Below are positions 17,444 through 26,318 of a stretch of DNA of 51,818 nucleotides, piece after piece. The stretch comes from Helicobacter cynogastricus (GTDB lineage: Bacteria; Campylobacterota; Campylobacteria; Campylobacterales; Helicobacteraceae), in NCBI RefSeq assembly GCF_900197855.1, contig NZ_FZMQ01000005.1, forward strand, positions 504,470 to 556,287, given 5' to 3'. Position numbers and translations under genes: made by a program. Below the pieces are notes generated by a model. The model saw only the letters and a list, made by a program, of their open reading frames with translations, was not told the DNA's origin and ran no database searches. Position 1 is the first letter of the stretch. Each line of letters begins with the position of its first letter.

Positions 17444-18193
17444 TTAGTGGATTTGGTAAAGTAGGGGCAAATACGGCTCAATGCCCTTTAATATGTCAAA
17501 TTTGGACGCCAAATTCAAATTCTCTTGAATACGATCCAAAAAGGGCTCTTTTAAGGGGTCTGTGTTAGCGGACATGTCTTGATCGCTCCATTGTTTTAAA
17601 AGCGCGATTTTTTCTGGTGTGCTAGAGATTGCTTGCAAACCCTTGAGATAGCCAGCCGCATCATAGGAATCGCTTGTATCATCCTCATTAGGAAGTGCGC
17701 CCAACAACACCACATACACCCTTGCCTCTTTGAGTAATTTTTCTAGCTTGGCAATAGAGGTGAGGTTTAAATCCTGTTGTCCCCTAGCAAAAAAGTAAAA
17801 TTCCTTAGAAGGGTGCTTGGAAAGAGATTCTAAGAAAATCGTATTTTCTGAGGGCAAAGCCTTGATCAAGGCTTGAAAATCTTTGTGGTGCACGATAAAA
17901 AAATTGTGTTTGACAACTTGTTTATATAAAGATCGCAACTGCGCGCTCTCTTTTTTATCTGGTAAAATAAAATCCCTACCCAACAACACCCTCAAAGAGC
18001 TTTTATTATCGACAAGCAAGATCTGTTGGATTTGTGCTTGGTTGTTTTGCACCAAGAGGACTTGAAAGGGGAGTGGAGCGTGTAAGCGTACTTGTTTTAA
18101 GATTTTGAATTGGGCGTTGAAATCTGAGGGATCAGCCATAAGAATTTGGCAAGCTAGGCAAGTTGCAGTGGTTATTTTAGCCAAGCTAAGCAT
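17444..18193 (-). CDS. Secreted protein of unknown function, relative of its downstream neighbour
   Basis: A 249-residue protein with a signal peptide ('LAKITTATCLACQILMADP'). The segment 'FQVLLVQNNQAQIQQILLV' followed by 'LRVLLGRDFILPDKKESAQLR' has the same layout as 'VVANQDNTQVYLAKDFLKRATPKQK' in the next gene, split here only by an insertion. 'PSKEFYFFARGQQDLNLTS' corresponds to 'RAKQLYILLAAGNGENLSE' there, suggesting duplicated ancestry. No CxxC motif. The ATG at 18193 is preferred over TTG 18196 because AAAGGA lies seven bases upstream. Divergent from acnB. Function unknown; a periplasmic location is likely. Confidence 0.65.
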   Translation of the reverse strand: MLSLAKITTATCLACQILMADPSDFNAQFKILKQVRLHAPLPFQVLLVQNNQAQIQQILLVDNKSSLRVLLGRDFILPDKKESAQLRSLYKQVVKHNFFIVHHKDFQALIKALPSENTIFLESLSKHPSKEFYFFARGQQDLNLTSIAKLEKLLKEARVYVVLLGALPNEDDTSDSYDAAGYLKGLQAISSTPEKIALLKQWSDQDMSANTDPLKEPFLDRIQENLNLASKFDILKGIEPYLPLLYQIH

Positions 18194-18248
18194 CAAAGTA
18201 TCCTTTAATCAGATGACTATGACCATCCGCAAGTATTTCAAATTATTA

Positions 18249-18254
18249 TATACT
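18249..18254 (+). promoter_or_regulatory. -10 element (TATACT) for acnB
   Basis: TATACT about 32 bases before the acnB ATG, in an AT-rich divergent intergenic region. AAGGAG is at about 18276-18281, correctly spaced before the ATG at 18286. Confidence 0.5.
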
Positions 18255-18285
18255 ACGATTAACACCTATTTTATTAAGGAGTTAT

Positions 18286-20844
18286 ATGCAAACTTTTATC
18301 CAAGAATATAAAGCCACCCAGCAAGAACGCGCGCAAGAAAACATCCCCCCTTTGCCCTTGAGTGCTAAACAAGTAGAGAGTGTGGTAGAAATTCTCTTGC
18401 ACTCTAAAGATAACGCGGAATGCGCCTTTGTTAAGGAATTACTCATCCACAGAGTGAGTCCGGGCGTGGATGAGGGCGCACAGGTCAAGGCGGAGTTTCT
18501 AGGCAAACTCGCGCTTAAAAAGCTTACATGTGCGCATTTTAGCCCCTTAGAAGCGGTGGAGTATTTGGGCACGATGTTAGGGGGCTATAATGTCGCTCCC
18601 CTCATTGAAGCGTTGCAAAGTGGCGATCAGCAAACCGCCAAAGCCGCTTGTCAAGCCTTAAAATCCACTCTTTTAGTTTATAACGCCTTTGAGAGTATCG
18701 CTAACTTAAGCAAAACCAACCCCTTAGCTAAGGAAGTTCTAGAATCTTGGGCAAATGCCGAATGGTTTACTAATAAGCCCGCTCTGCCTGAAAAGCTAGA
18801 GCTATGCGTGCTTAAAATTGATGGGGAGACCAATACAGACGACTTGAGCCCGGCTAGCGATGCTTTTACGCGTAGCGACATCCCTTTACACGCTAATGCC
18901 ATGCTCAAAAACCGCGTGGAAAATTACCAAGAACGCCTAAAAAACATCAAATCTAAGGGCGTGCCTGTGGTGTATGTGGGCGATGTGGTGGGTACGGGGA
19001 GTTCGCGCAAGAGCGCGACTAACTCCATCATGTGGCATTTTGGCACGGACATTCCCTATGTGCCCAATAAGCGCACTGGGAGCGTGGTGATTGGAGGGGT
19101 CATTGCCCCCATTTTCTTTGCGACATGTGAGGATAGCGGGGCGTTGCCCCTTGTAGCCGATGTGAAAGATTTACACGAGGGGGACATGATTGAAGTCTAC
19201 CCCTATAAGGGCGAAATCCATAAAGGGGGTCAAGTGGTGAGCACCTTCAACTTAGAGCCCACCACTCTAGCGGATGAATACCGCGCAGGCGGACGCATTG
19301 CCTTAATTATTGGGCGTGGATTGACCAATAAGGCGCGCAAATTCTTAGGGCTAGAGCCCTCAGAAGTCTTTGCCAAACCCAAACAACCCGCCCAAAGCCA
19401 AAAAGGCTACACTTTAGCCCAAAAAATGGTGGGGCGTGCATGTGGGCTGGAGGGTGTGCGCCCGGGCACTTACTGCGAGCCCATTACCACCACTGTAGGA
19501 AGCCAAGACACCACCGGAGCGATGACACGCGATGAGGTTAAGGAACTCGCTAGCTTGAGTTTTGAAGCCGATTTTGTGCTGCAATCTTTTTGCCACACCG
19601 CCGCCTACCCCAAACCCTCCGATGTGAGTTTACAAGCCACCTTGCCCCAGTTTTTTACTAGCCGTGGAGGAGTCGCGCTCAAACCCAAAGATGGAATCAT
19701 CCACTCATGGCTTAATCGCATGGGCTTACCCGACACTTTAGGCACGGGCGGGGATAGCCATACGCGTTTTCCTATTGGGATTAGTTTCCCCGCTGGGAGT
19801 GGTTTAGTGGCCTTTGCTGCGGTTACGGGCACGATGCCCTTAAACATGCCCGAATCGGTCTTGGTGCGCTTTAAAGGAGAGATGCAACCCGGGGTTACTC
19901 TGCGCGATCTGGTGAACGCAATCCCTTATTATGCTATTAAACAAGGTTTGCTCACCGTGGAGAAAAAAGGCAAGAAAAATATCTTTAATGGGCGCATTTT
20001 AGAGATCGAGGGCTTGGGCAATATTAAGATTGAGCAGGCCTTTGAGTTTAGCGATGCGAGTGCAGAAAGGAGCGCGGCAGCTTGCACCGTGCGCTTGAAT
20101 AAAGAGCCCATTATTGAGTATTTGAGTTCCAATATTAAGCTCATTGAGCAGATGATAGAAAGCGGGTATGAGCATAAGGAAACCTTGAAAAGGCGGGCGC
20201 AAAAAATGCAAGAGTGGATTGATAACCCCGTGTTATTAGAACCCGATCCGGACGCGGAGTATGCCGCTGTGATTGAGATCGATCTCAATGAGATCAAAGA
20301 GCCCATTTTAGCATGCCCTAATGACCCAGATGATGTGGCGACCTTAAGCGAGGTACTAAACAACCCCAAACGCCCCCAAAAAATCGATGAGGTCTTTATT
20401 GGTAGTTGTATGACCAATATTGGGCATTTTAGAGCCTTTGGGGAGATTGTCAAGGGAGCGGGGGCATCGCCTATTCGCCTTTGGATTGTGCCCCCCACTA
20501 AAATGGACGAACAGCAACTCATCAAAGAGGGGTATTTTGCTATTTTTGGGGCAGCTGGGGCGCGCACAGAGGTGCCCGGCTGTAGCTTGTGTATGGGTAA
20601 CCAAGCACGGGTGCGCGATAATGCGGTGGTGTTCTCCACTTCTACGCGTAATTTTGATAACCGCATGGGCAAGGGGGCGCAGGTGTATTTGGGCAGTGCG
20701 GAGTTGGGTGCGGTGTGTGCGCTCTTGGGCAAAATCCCCACGCCTCAAGAGTATTTAGATTTGGTGGCTTCCAAGTTAGAGGCGCGCAAAGAGGAAATTT
20801 ATCGTTACATGAATTTCCACTTGATGGAAAAAATGGCACTCTAA
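18286..20844 (+). CDS. acnB: Aconitate hydratase B
   Basis: AcnB interconverts citrate and isocitrate through cis-aconitate in the TCA cycle; the B form often also accepts 2-methyl-cis-aconitate. At 852 residues it has the full family length. Order: N-terminal HEAT-like domain (1-160), swivel domain ('[17 protein letters not shown]', about 230), then the catalytic domains. The Fe-S ligands are in '[12 protein letters not shown]' (Cys about 708) and '[13 protein letters not shown]' (about 765-768). '[34 protein letters not shown]' covers the substrate loop. The active-site residues are intact. Apo-AcnB can act as an mRNA-binding, iron-responsive regulator in some bacteria; nothing in the sequence decides that here. 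Confidence 0.96.
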   Translation: MQTFIQEYKATQQERAQENIPPLPLSAKQVESVVEILLHSKDNAECAFVKELLIHRVSPGVDEGAQVKAEFLGKLALKKLTCAHFSPLEAVEYLGTMLGGYNVAPLIEALQSGDQQTAKAACQALKSTLLVYNAFESIANLSKTNPLAKEVLESWANAEWFTNKPALPEKLELCVLKIDGETNTDDLSPASDAFTRSDIPLHANAMLKNRVENYQERLKNIKSKGVPVVYVGDVVGTGSSRKSATNSIMWHFGTDIPYVPNKRTGSVVIGGVIAPIFFATCEDSGALPLVADVKDLHEGDMIEVYPYKGEIHKGGQVVSTFNLEPTTLADEYRAGGRIALIIGRGLTNKARKFLGLEPSEVFAKPKQPAQSQKGYTLAQKMVGRACGLEGVRPGTYCEPITTTVGSQDTTGAMTRDEVKELASLSFEADFVLQSFCHTAAYPKPSDVSLQATLPQFFTSRGGVALKPKDGIIHSWLNRMGLPDTLGTGGDSHTRFPIGISFPAGSGLVAFAAVTGTMPLNMPESVLVRFKGEMQPGVTLRDLVNAIPYYAIKQGLLTVEKKGKKNIFNGRILEIEGLGNIKIEQAFEFSDASAERSAAACTVRLNKEPIIEYLSSNIKLIEQMIESGYEHKETLKRRAQKMQEWIDNPVLLEPDPDAEYAAVIEIDLNEIKEPILACPNDPDDVATLSEVLNNPKRPQKIDEVFIGSCMTNIGHFRAFGEIVKGAGASPIRLWIVPPTKMDEQQLIKEGYFAIFGAAGARTEVPGCSLCMGNQARVRDNAVVFSTSTRNFDNRMGKGAQVYLGSAELGAVCALLGKIPTPQEYLDLVASKLEARKEEIYRYMNFHLMEKMAL

Positions 20845-20912
20845 GTTTTTAAGCGCAACCTTAGCTTATTGTTCTAAGATAGGGGCTTTTGAGGGGGTGG
20901 AAAGGTTGCGGT

Positions 20913-21569
20913 TTGGATTTAGACTGGGAATTTATGCGCCATGCCCTCCCTGCTTTTGGGCGGGGGCTTTGGCTCACCTTATATATCTCCTTTGCGGGCA
21001 TTGTGGGGGCTTTGGGCGTGGGTTTTGTGTGCGCACTAGGGCTCTATTTTGAGGGCTTTTATAGCAAGCCTATCGCCTTTTATGTGCAATTAGCGCGCAA
21101 CACGCCTTTACTCATCCAGCTTTTCTTTTTATACTATGGAATCAATCAGATCGGTTTTTCTTTGAGCGCGGGGGCGTGCGCGGTGATCGGGCTAAGTTTT
21201 TTAGGCGGAGGATATATGACTCAGAGTTTTTTACTAGGGCTTAAAGCCCTGCCTAAAATCCAGTTAGAATCGGCGTTAAGCTTGGGTTTAAGTCGCCTGC
21301 AGGTCTTAAGATATGTCCTATTCCCCCAGAGCTTGGCGATCTCTTTGCCCTCTTTGGGAGCCAATGTGATCTTTTTGCTCAAAGAGAGCTCAGTTGTGAG
21401 CGCGATCGCCCTAGTGGATGTGATGTTTGTCGCCAAAGATTTGATGGGCATCTATTATAAAACTAATGAAGCCCTTGTGCTCTTGATTTTGGTATACTTG
21501 GGGGTGCTCTTGCCTTTAAGCGCGCTGTTTGTGTGGCTAGAACGCTATTATAAGAGCAAAACATGCTAG
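20913..21569 (+). CDS. glnP: Glutamine-type amino acid ABC transporter permease 1
   Basis: An inner-membrane subunit of a polar amino acid ABC importer. The 218-residue protein has about five hydrophobic helices. The HEAT/QLR-type opening 'GLWLTLYISFAGIVGALGVG' is followed by 'LARNTPLLIQLFFLYYGI', and the EAA loop that docks the ATPase reads 'QLESALSLGLSRLQVLRYVLFPQSL'. The open frame extends back to TTG 20889. TTG 20913 is preferred because AAAGG at 20901-20905 is seven bases before it and 'LDLDWEFM' resembles other family N-termini. It overlaps the second permease by seven bases. The order permease-permease-ATPase-binding protein matches H. pylori HP1169-HP1172 as I remember it. Confidence 0.88.
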   Translation: MDLDWEFMRHALPAFGRGLWLTLYISFAGIVGALGVGFVCALGLYFEGFYSKPIAFYVQLARNTPLLIQLFFLYYGINQIGFSLSAGACAVIGLSFLGGGYMTQSFLLGLKALPKIQLESALSLGLSRLQVLRYVLFPQSLAISLPSLGANVIFLLKESSVVSAIALVDVMFVAKDLMGIYYKTNEALVLLILVYLGVLLPLSALFVWLERYYKSKTC

Positions 21570-22237
21570 AGGCGTTGTTTTCTGCGGACAATTTGGCGCG
21601 CTTGGTAGGGGGGTTATGGGTTACACTATATACCTCTTTGATTTCTATTGTGATCTCTTTGTTAGGTGGGGTGATCTTGGGTGTGGGGATGGCTTTTGGG
21701 GGGCGATGGCTCAAAGTGTTTTGCCGTGTTTATTTGGAGAGTGTACGCATTATCCCCCTGCTTGCATGGCTTTTTTTAGTCTTTTTTGGGAGCGCGACTC
21801 TGCTTGATTGGCATGTGAGCGCGTTAAGCGCAAGCGTGATTGTCTTTAGTTTGTGGGGAGTAGCTGAAATGATGGACCTAACACGCGGGGCACTCACTTC
21901 CACCAGCGCACACCAAATCCAAAGCGCGCGCGCTCTAGGACTCAATGGCTCTCAGGTGATTAACTATATCATCTTCCCCCAAGCCTTTTTGGCTCTTTTA
22001 CCCGCTAGTATCAATCTCTTTAGCCGTATTATTAAGACCACTTCCTTAATGTCCCTCATTGGCGCGGTAGAATTGCTCAAGGTGGGGCAGCAGCTCATTG
22101 AGGTCAATATTTTAAAAATCCCAGATGCCAGCTTTTATGTTTATGGCCTGATTTTTGTGCTTTATTTTGTGCTCTGTTATCCCCTTGCATATCTAAGTCA
22201 ATATTTAGAGAAAAAATACCAACACAATCGAGGCTAA
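21563..22237 (+). CDS. glnP: Glutamine-type amino acid ABC transporter permease 2
   Basis: The second membrane subunit, 224 residues, same family as the preceding gene. Key segments are 'GGLWVTLYTSLISIVISLLGG' (residues 13-33), 'YLESVRIIPLLAWLFLVFFG' and the EAA loop 'QIQSARALGLNGSQVINYIIFPQAFLALLP'. The two permeases would form a heterodimer with GlnQ on the cytoplasmic side. Its ATG overlaps the stop of permease 1, and its own stop directly precedes the ATG of glnQ, so all are translated from one message. Confidence 0.9.
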   Translation: MLEALFSADNLARLVGGLWVTLYTSLISIVISLLGGVILGVGMAFGGRWLKVFCRVYLESVRIIPLLAWLFLVFFGSATLLDWHVSALSASVIVFSLWGVAEMMDLTRGALTSTSAHQIQSARALGLNGSQVINYIIFPQAFLALLPASINLFSRIIKTTSLMSLIGAVELLKVGQQLIEVNILKIPDASFYVYGLIFVLYFVLCYPLAYLSQYLEKKYQHNRG

Positions 22238-22981
22238 ATGGCAATCTTGCAAACCATCCAATTAGAAAAACGCTATGGCGATCATGCTGTGCTAAAGGGC
22301 GTTGATTTTAGTTTGCACAAGGGGGAGGCGGTGGTGATCTTAGGGCCTAGTGGATGTGGGAAGAGCACTTTTTTAAGGTGTTTGAACGGACTAGAGCCTA
22401 TACAGGGAGGCAAGATTATTTTTAATGCTCAAGAGATCAGCGCGCCTAAGATTGATTGGAATGTTATCCGTCAAAAGATCGGTATGGTGTTTCAAAATTA
22501 CGAACTCTTTCCCCATTTGAGCGTTTTACAAAATATTTCACTCGCCCCCCTCAAAGTGCAAAAAAAACCAAAGGAAGAAGTAGAGGCGCGCGCGATCGCG
22601 CTTTTAAAACGCGTAGGGCTAGAGCATAAAAAAAACGCCTACCCCAAAGAACTCAGCGGGGGACAAAAACAGCGAGTCGCCATTGTGCGCGCACTGTGTA
22701 TGCAACCTGAAGTGATGCTTTTTGATGAGGTTACGGCTAGTCTTGATCCAGAAATGGTTAAAGAAGTCTTAGAGGTGATCTTGGAGTTAGCCAGCGAGGG
22801 GATGAGCATGGTCATTGTAACCCATGAGATGAAGTTTGCTAGAAAAGTGGCGCACCGCATTGTGTTTTTTGATCAGGGCATAGTGGTGGAGGAGAATAGT
22901 CCGCAGGGTTTTTTTGAAAACCCTCAATCTGAGCGCGCCCAAAAATTCCTAGAGATTTTCCATTTTTTAGGGAATTGTTGA
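22238..22981 (+). CDS. glnQ: Glutamine-type ABC transporter ATP-binding protein
   Basis: The 247-residue cytoplasmic ATPase that drives the importer. Walker A is GPSGCGKST (residues 36-44), the Q-loop is in 'VFQNYELFPHLSV', the signature is 'LSGGQKQRVAIVRAL', Walker B is 'VMLFDEVTASLDPE' and the switch His is in 'VIVTHEMKFA'. Spacing and length are standard for PAAT-family ATPases. It begins at the base after the stop of permease 2. Confidence 0.94.
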   Translation: MAILQTIQLEKRYGDHAVLKGVDFSLHKGEAVVILGPSGCGKSTFLRCLNGLEPIQGGKIIFNAQEISAPKIDWNVIRQKIGMVFQNYELFPHLSVLQNISLAPLKVQKKPKEEVEARAIALLKRVGLEHKKNAYPKELSGGQKQRVAIVRALCMQPEVMLFDEVTASLDPEMVKEVLEVILELASEGMSMVIVTHEMKFARKVAHRIVFFDQGIVVEENSPQGFFENPQSERAQKFLEIFHFLGNC

Positions 22982-23039
22982 ATTTATTATGTTAAAAATT
23001 CAGTTTAAAAAAAGTTTGGTTTTTGTTTGAGGAGCGTTT

Positions 23040-23867
23040 GTGCGAACATGGACGAAGATATTAGCTACTTTTTTAGCTGTTTTGGGCTTAGGTTTAGCTG
23101 GCTGTGGGGATCACAAAGATCGGGCTAAGGGTGGCTTGGCTATGGTCAAAGAGCGCGGAATACTTAAAGTGGGTGTGTTTAGCGATAAGCCTCCCTTTGG
23201 CTTTGTAGACAGCAAAGGGCAGTATCAAGGCTTTGATGTTTATATTGCTAAACGCATGGCTAAAGACCTCTTAGGAGATGAAAAGAAGATTCAATTCGTT
23301 CCTGTGGAAGCGGCTGCGCGCGTGGAGTTTCTCAAGTCCAATAAAGTGGATGTCATCATGGCGAATTTCACTAAGACTAAAGAGCGCGAAGCGGTGGTGG
23401 ATTTTGCACACCCTTACATGAAAGTGGCTTTAGGGGTGGTCTCTAAAGATGGAGAGATTAAGAGTATTGAGGATCTCAAGGATAAACCCTTGATTGTGAA
23501 TAAGGGCACGACCGCAGACATTTACTTTTCTAAACATTATCCTCAAATTTCCTTGCTTAAATACGACCAAAATACCGAGACTTTTTTAGCTCTGAAAAAC
23601 AACCGCGCGCCTGCCCTAGCCCATGATAACACCTTGCTCTTTGCATGGGTAAAAAACAATCCGGAATTTAAAGTGGGCATTCCTAGTTTGGGGGATCAAG
23701 ATGTGATCGCCCCAGCGGTCAAAAAAGGGAATAAAGCTCTGTTAGATTGGCTTAATAATGAGATCGACAATCTCACCAAGAGTGGGTTTATTAAAAAAGC
23801 TTATGATGCTACGCTCAAACCCGTTTATGGAGATGAGATCGATCCTAAGGCGGTGATTTTTGAGTAA
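23040..23867 (+). CDS. glnH: Glutamine-type ABC transporter substrate-binding lipoprotein
   Basis: A 275-residue extracytoplasmic solute-binding protein (SBP family 3). A lipoprotein signal ends in the lipobox LAGC (Cys about residue 22), so it should be lipid-anchored in the periplasm. The mature protein has 'ILKVGVFSDKPPFGFVDSKG', 'FDVYIAKRMAKDLLG', 'VDVIMANFTKTKEREAVVDF' and 'IVNKGTTADIYFSK', the typical amino-acid-binding lobe motifs. The start is GTG 23040 with GAGGAG just upstream; no ATG is available in frame before the signal. Glutamine specificity is inferred from the conserved gene order; other polar amino acids are possible. Confidence 0.9.
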   Translation: MRTWTKILATFLAVLGLGLAGCGDHKDRAKGGLAMVKERGILKVGVFSDKPPFGFVDSKGQYQGFDVYIAKRMAKDLLGDEKKIQFVPVEAAARVEFLKSNKVDVIMANFTKTKEREAVVDFAHPYMKVALGVVSKDGEIKSIEDLKDKPLIVNKGTTADIYFSKHYPQISLLKYDQNTETFLALKNNRAPALAHDNTLLFAWVKNNPEFKVGIPSLGDQDVIAPAVKKGNKALLDWLNNEIDNLTKSGFIKKAYDATLKPVYGDEIDPKAVIFE

Positions 23868-23872
23868 ACCTT

Positions 23873-23884
23873 CCCCCCCCCCCC
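23873..23884 (+). repeat. Poly-C (12) tract in the 5' arm of the glnH terminator
   Basis: Twelve consecutive C starting six bases after the glnH stop. The last five or six belong to the hairpin stem. Confidence 0.6.
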
Positions 23885-23903
23885 AGTCTTTGGGGGCGTT
23901 TCT
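23880..23903 (+). terminator. Probable Rho-independent terminator of the gln operon
   Basis: CCCCCA pairs with TGGGGG around a GTCTT-type loop, followed by CGTTTCTCT. The stem is GC-rich and the T-run short, so efficiency may be moderate. Confidence 0.6.
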
Positions 23904-24000
23904 CTGCATGTCTTGATAAATATTATCTTGTTAAAATTAGTAGCAATATCAACCGATTATGAGGATCGGAAGTCGGAAATAGGTTAGTGCCGACCCCCCC

Positions 24001-24020
24001 TTAGAGCCCATGCGCTCTAA
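24001..24020 (+). promoter_or_regulatory. Perfect inverted repeat in the chemoreceptor leader
   Basis: TTAGAGC-CCATGC-GCTCTAA, a seven-pair stem with a six-base loop, about 30 bases before the receptor start and after a weaker GTCGG/CCGAC pair at about 23972-23995. It may be a leader hairpin or operator. Confidence 0.4.
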
Positions 24021-24049
24021 CCAGTTCAGTTATTACTAAGGAGATTCGC

Positions 24050-25363
24050 TTGTTTTTCATGAAAAAAAAGAATAATACGCATATGCAAAATATTGCCGAA
24101 GAATGCCACGAGTTGAAGGCAGTTTATAAAGCTATTGATAAATCTGCTGCTATGGTGGAATTTGACCTAGATCGCAAGGTGATCAGCGCGAATGAAAATT
24201 TCTTAAATCTTATGGGATATACGCTAGATGAAATTCAAGGAAAATCCCACGCCTTGTTTTGCGAACCTGAATATACAAACAATACAGAATATCACCAACA
24301 TTGGGATACCTTAAAGTCTGGACAATCCATGTGTGGCACTTTTAAACGCGTGGCTAAGGGAGGTAAAATTGTCTTTTTGGAGGCAAGCTATACGCCTGTT
24401 GTGAATGCTCAAGGCAAACTCTATAAAATCTTAAAATTCGCTGCAGATGTTACTCCGCGCGTCTTAGAATACAATGACCTAAAAGCAGTTTATAATGCCG
24501 TCAATCGCTCAATGGCTGTGATCGAATTTGATGTTCAGCTTCATGTACTGAATGCAAATGAAAATTTCTTAAAACTCATGGGCTATACTCTCAATGAAAT
24601 TAAAGGTAAGTACCATGCAATATTTTGTGATCCTGTCTATGTTAAAACCCCTGCATACACGGCCAATCATGACAAGTTGCGTGGCGGACAATTTATTGGA
24701 GGCACATTTGAGCGTATCACAAAAAGTGGAAAAAAGGTGTACTTAGAAGCTACTTATAACCCCGTTTTTGACGATCAAGGCAAGGTCTATAAAATTATTA
24801 AAATCGCTCACGATGTTACCAGTAAAGAGGATGATACAAAAAATAAACTTGCCATGACTTTGGAACTTATCAAAGAAAGTCAGCAACTTACCAGCGATGG
24901 GAGTGCTATGGTAGAAAAAACCGTGACCAATATTCAAAGTGTAGCCGACACTATGAAGAGCAGTACAGATTTAGTAGACACATTAAATTCACAATCTGAG
25001 TCTATCTCCTCTATAACCCAAACTATCAAAGACATCGCCGATCAAACCAATTTACTAGCTCTCAATGCTGCCATTGAAGCGGCGCGGGCGGGCGAACACG
25101 GGCGAGGTTTTGCGGTGGTGGCTGATGAAGTTAGAAAACTAGCCGAGCGCACGGGCAAATCAGTTGCTGAAATTGGGGCGATCATCGGTTCGATCCGCGA
25201 GATCACTTCCCAAGTGGTAGGACATATCACAGCTGGAATGGAAGCCTCTGATAAAACCGTGGAGTTATCTCAACAAAGTAAGGCTTTGATGGATAAAATT
25301 AAAGAAGCAAGCGACAAAGTAGCCCAGCGCATGGAATGTGCTAATCTCTGTGGCAAAAAGTAA
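24050..25363 (+). CDS. Soluble PAS-PAS methyl-accepting chemoreceptor (BdlA-like)
   Basis: A 437-residue cytoplasmic chemoreceptor without a membrane segment. Two tandem PAS domains (about 20-140 and 145-260) share near-repeat motifs: '[18 protein letters not shown]' with 'HALFCEPEY', and '[18 protein letters not shown]' with 'HAIFCDPVY'. The MCP signalling domain (about 280-430) has the conserved hairpin tip '[40 protein letters not shown]'-type sequence around 25035-25155. The architecture equals Pseudomonas BdlA (PAS-PAS-MCP), a redox/energy sensor that couples to CheA/CheW. It lacks a CheR/CheB tether pentapeptide. The TTG at 24050 has AAGGAG six bases upstream; ATG 24059 is the alternative. 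The dehydrogenase follows 10 bases after the stop. Confidence 0.88.
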   Translation: MFFMKKKNNTHMQNIAEECHELKAVYKAIDKSAAMVEFDLDRKVISANENFLNLMGYTLDEIQGKSHALFCEPEYTNNTEYHQHWDTLKSGQSMCGTFKRVAKGGKIVFLEASYTPVVNAQGKLYKILKFAADVTPRVLEYNDLKAVYNAVNRSMAVIEFDVQLHVLNANENFLKLMGYTLNEIKGKYHAIFCDPVYVKTPAYTANHDKLRGGQFIGGTFERITKSGKKVYLEATYNPVFDDQGKVYKIIKIAHDVTSKEDDTKNKLAMTLELIKESQQLTSDGSAMVEKTVTNIQSVADTMKSSTDLVDTLNSQSESISSITQTIKDIADQTNLLALNAAIEAARAGEHGRGFAVVADEVRKLAERTGKSVAEIGAIIGSIREITSQVVGHITAGMEASDKTVELSQQSKALMDKIKEASDKVAQRMECANLCGKK

Positions 25364-25373
25364 AGGAGAAACA

Positions 25374-26318
25374 ATGAAAGTTAAAGCGGTAATGCTAGAA
25401 GCAGATTCCTTAGGGCGAACTAACAAACTCGCCCCATTAGAGGAATTTGTTGACTTAACCTCTTATCCAAACACACCCAAAGAGTTAGTGTTAGAGCGGT
25501 GCAAAGATGCCCAAATTGTCATTCTTAACAAAATTGTAATGGACGCACCCACACTTAAAAGTCTGCCTAAACTTAGGCTCATCTGTGTTACTGCTACAGG
25601 GACAGATGTTATTGACCATGCTTGTGCTCAAGAATTAGGTATTGCGATCAAAAATGTAGAAGGGTATTCCACCCACAGCGTAACCATGCATACCTTTGCC
25701 TTAGTCTTTGCCCTTTTGTCAAATATGGCCTATTACGATCGTTATTGCAAGAGTGGGGAGTATTGCAAGAGCAAGATTTTTACTCATTTTAATAAGGATT
25801 TATTGGCTTTGGAAGATAAGGAGTGGGGAATTATCGGTCTGGGCAATATTGGAAAAAGTGTGGCTAAGAGTGCATTAAGTTTTGGAGCGCGAGTAAGCTA
25901 CACTTCCACGAGTGGGCGTAACCACAATGACACCTACCCTCAAAAATCTTTAGAAGTTTTGCTAAAAACTAGCGATGTGATCACCATCCATGCCCCGCTC
26001 AATGATCAAACCCGCAATCTTATCAACGCCTCTAATTTACCTCTCTTAAAAGAAAAAGCAATTTTGATCAATGTGGGACGCGGGGGAATTGTCAATGAAG
26101 AAGCAGTGGCTAAGGCACTAAAAATACAGAATTTTTACTACGGCGCAGATGTGTTTGAAAAAGAACCTATGCGCGCTGATCACCCCTTTTTAGACCCCAC
26201 GATACAGCCCAAACTTTTACTCACTCCCCATATCGCTTGGGGTTATGGCAACACTATCAAAAAACTTGTAGCAGGCACGATTGAAAATGTCAAATCCTAT
26301 CTGGCAACTAAGGGCTAA
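25374..26318 (+). CDS. D-2-hydroxyacid dehydrogenase (NAD-binding)
   Basis: A 314-residue NAD(P)-dependent D-2-hydroxyacid dehydrogenase. The Rossmann motif is 'WGIIGLGNIGKSVAKSALSFG' (about 146-166). The catalytic residues are Arg in 'LINVGRGGIVNEEAV', Glu in 'YGADVFEKEPM' and His in 'LLTPHIAWGYGN'. The substrate (glycerate, lactate, phosphoglycerate or other) cannot be settled from sequence; H. pylori HP0096 is the likely counterpart. The ATG at 25374 has AAAGGAG just upstream; the frame is open further back but that region overlaps the receptor gene. It converges on pldA with an 11-base overlap. Confidence 0.88.
   Translation: MKVKAVMLEADSLGRTNKLAPLEEFVDLTSYPNTPKELVLERCKDAQIVILNKIVMDAPTLKSLPKLRLICVTATGTDVIDHACAQELGIAIKNVEGYSTHSVTMHTFALVFALLSNMAYYDRYCKSGEYCKSKIFTHFNKDLLALEDKEWGIIGLGNIGKSVAKSALSFGARVSYTSTSGRNHNDTYPQKSLEVLLKTSDVITIHAPLNDQTRNLINASNLPLLKEKAILINVGRGGIVNEEAVAKALKIQNFYYGADVFEKEPMRADHPFLDPTIQPKLLLTPHIAWGYGNTIKKLVAGTIENVKSYLATKG

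Noticed and set aside
19929..20741. A 270-residue minus-strand frame inside acnB, and several other long antisense frames there
   Set aside because: acnB is full length with intact Fe-S motifs. The antisense frames reflect its codon composition and have no family features or ribosome-binding sites.
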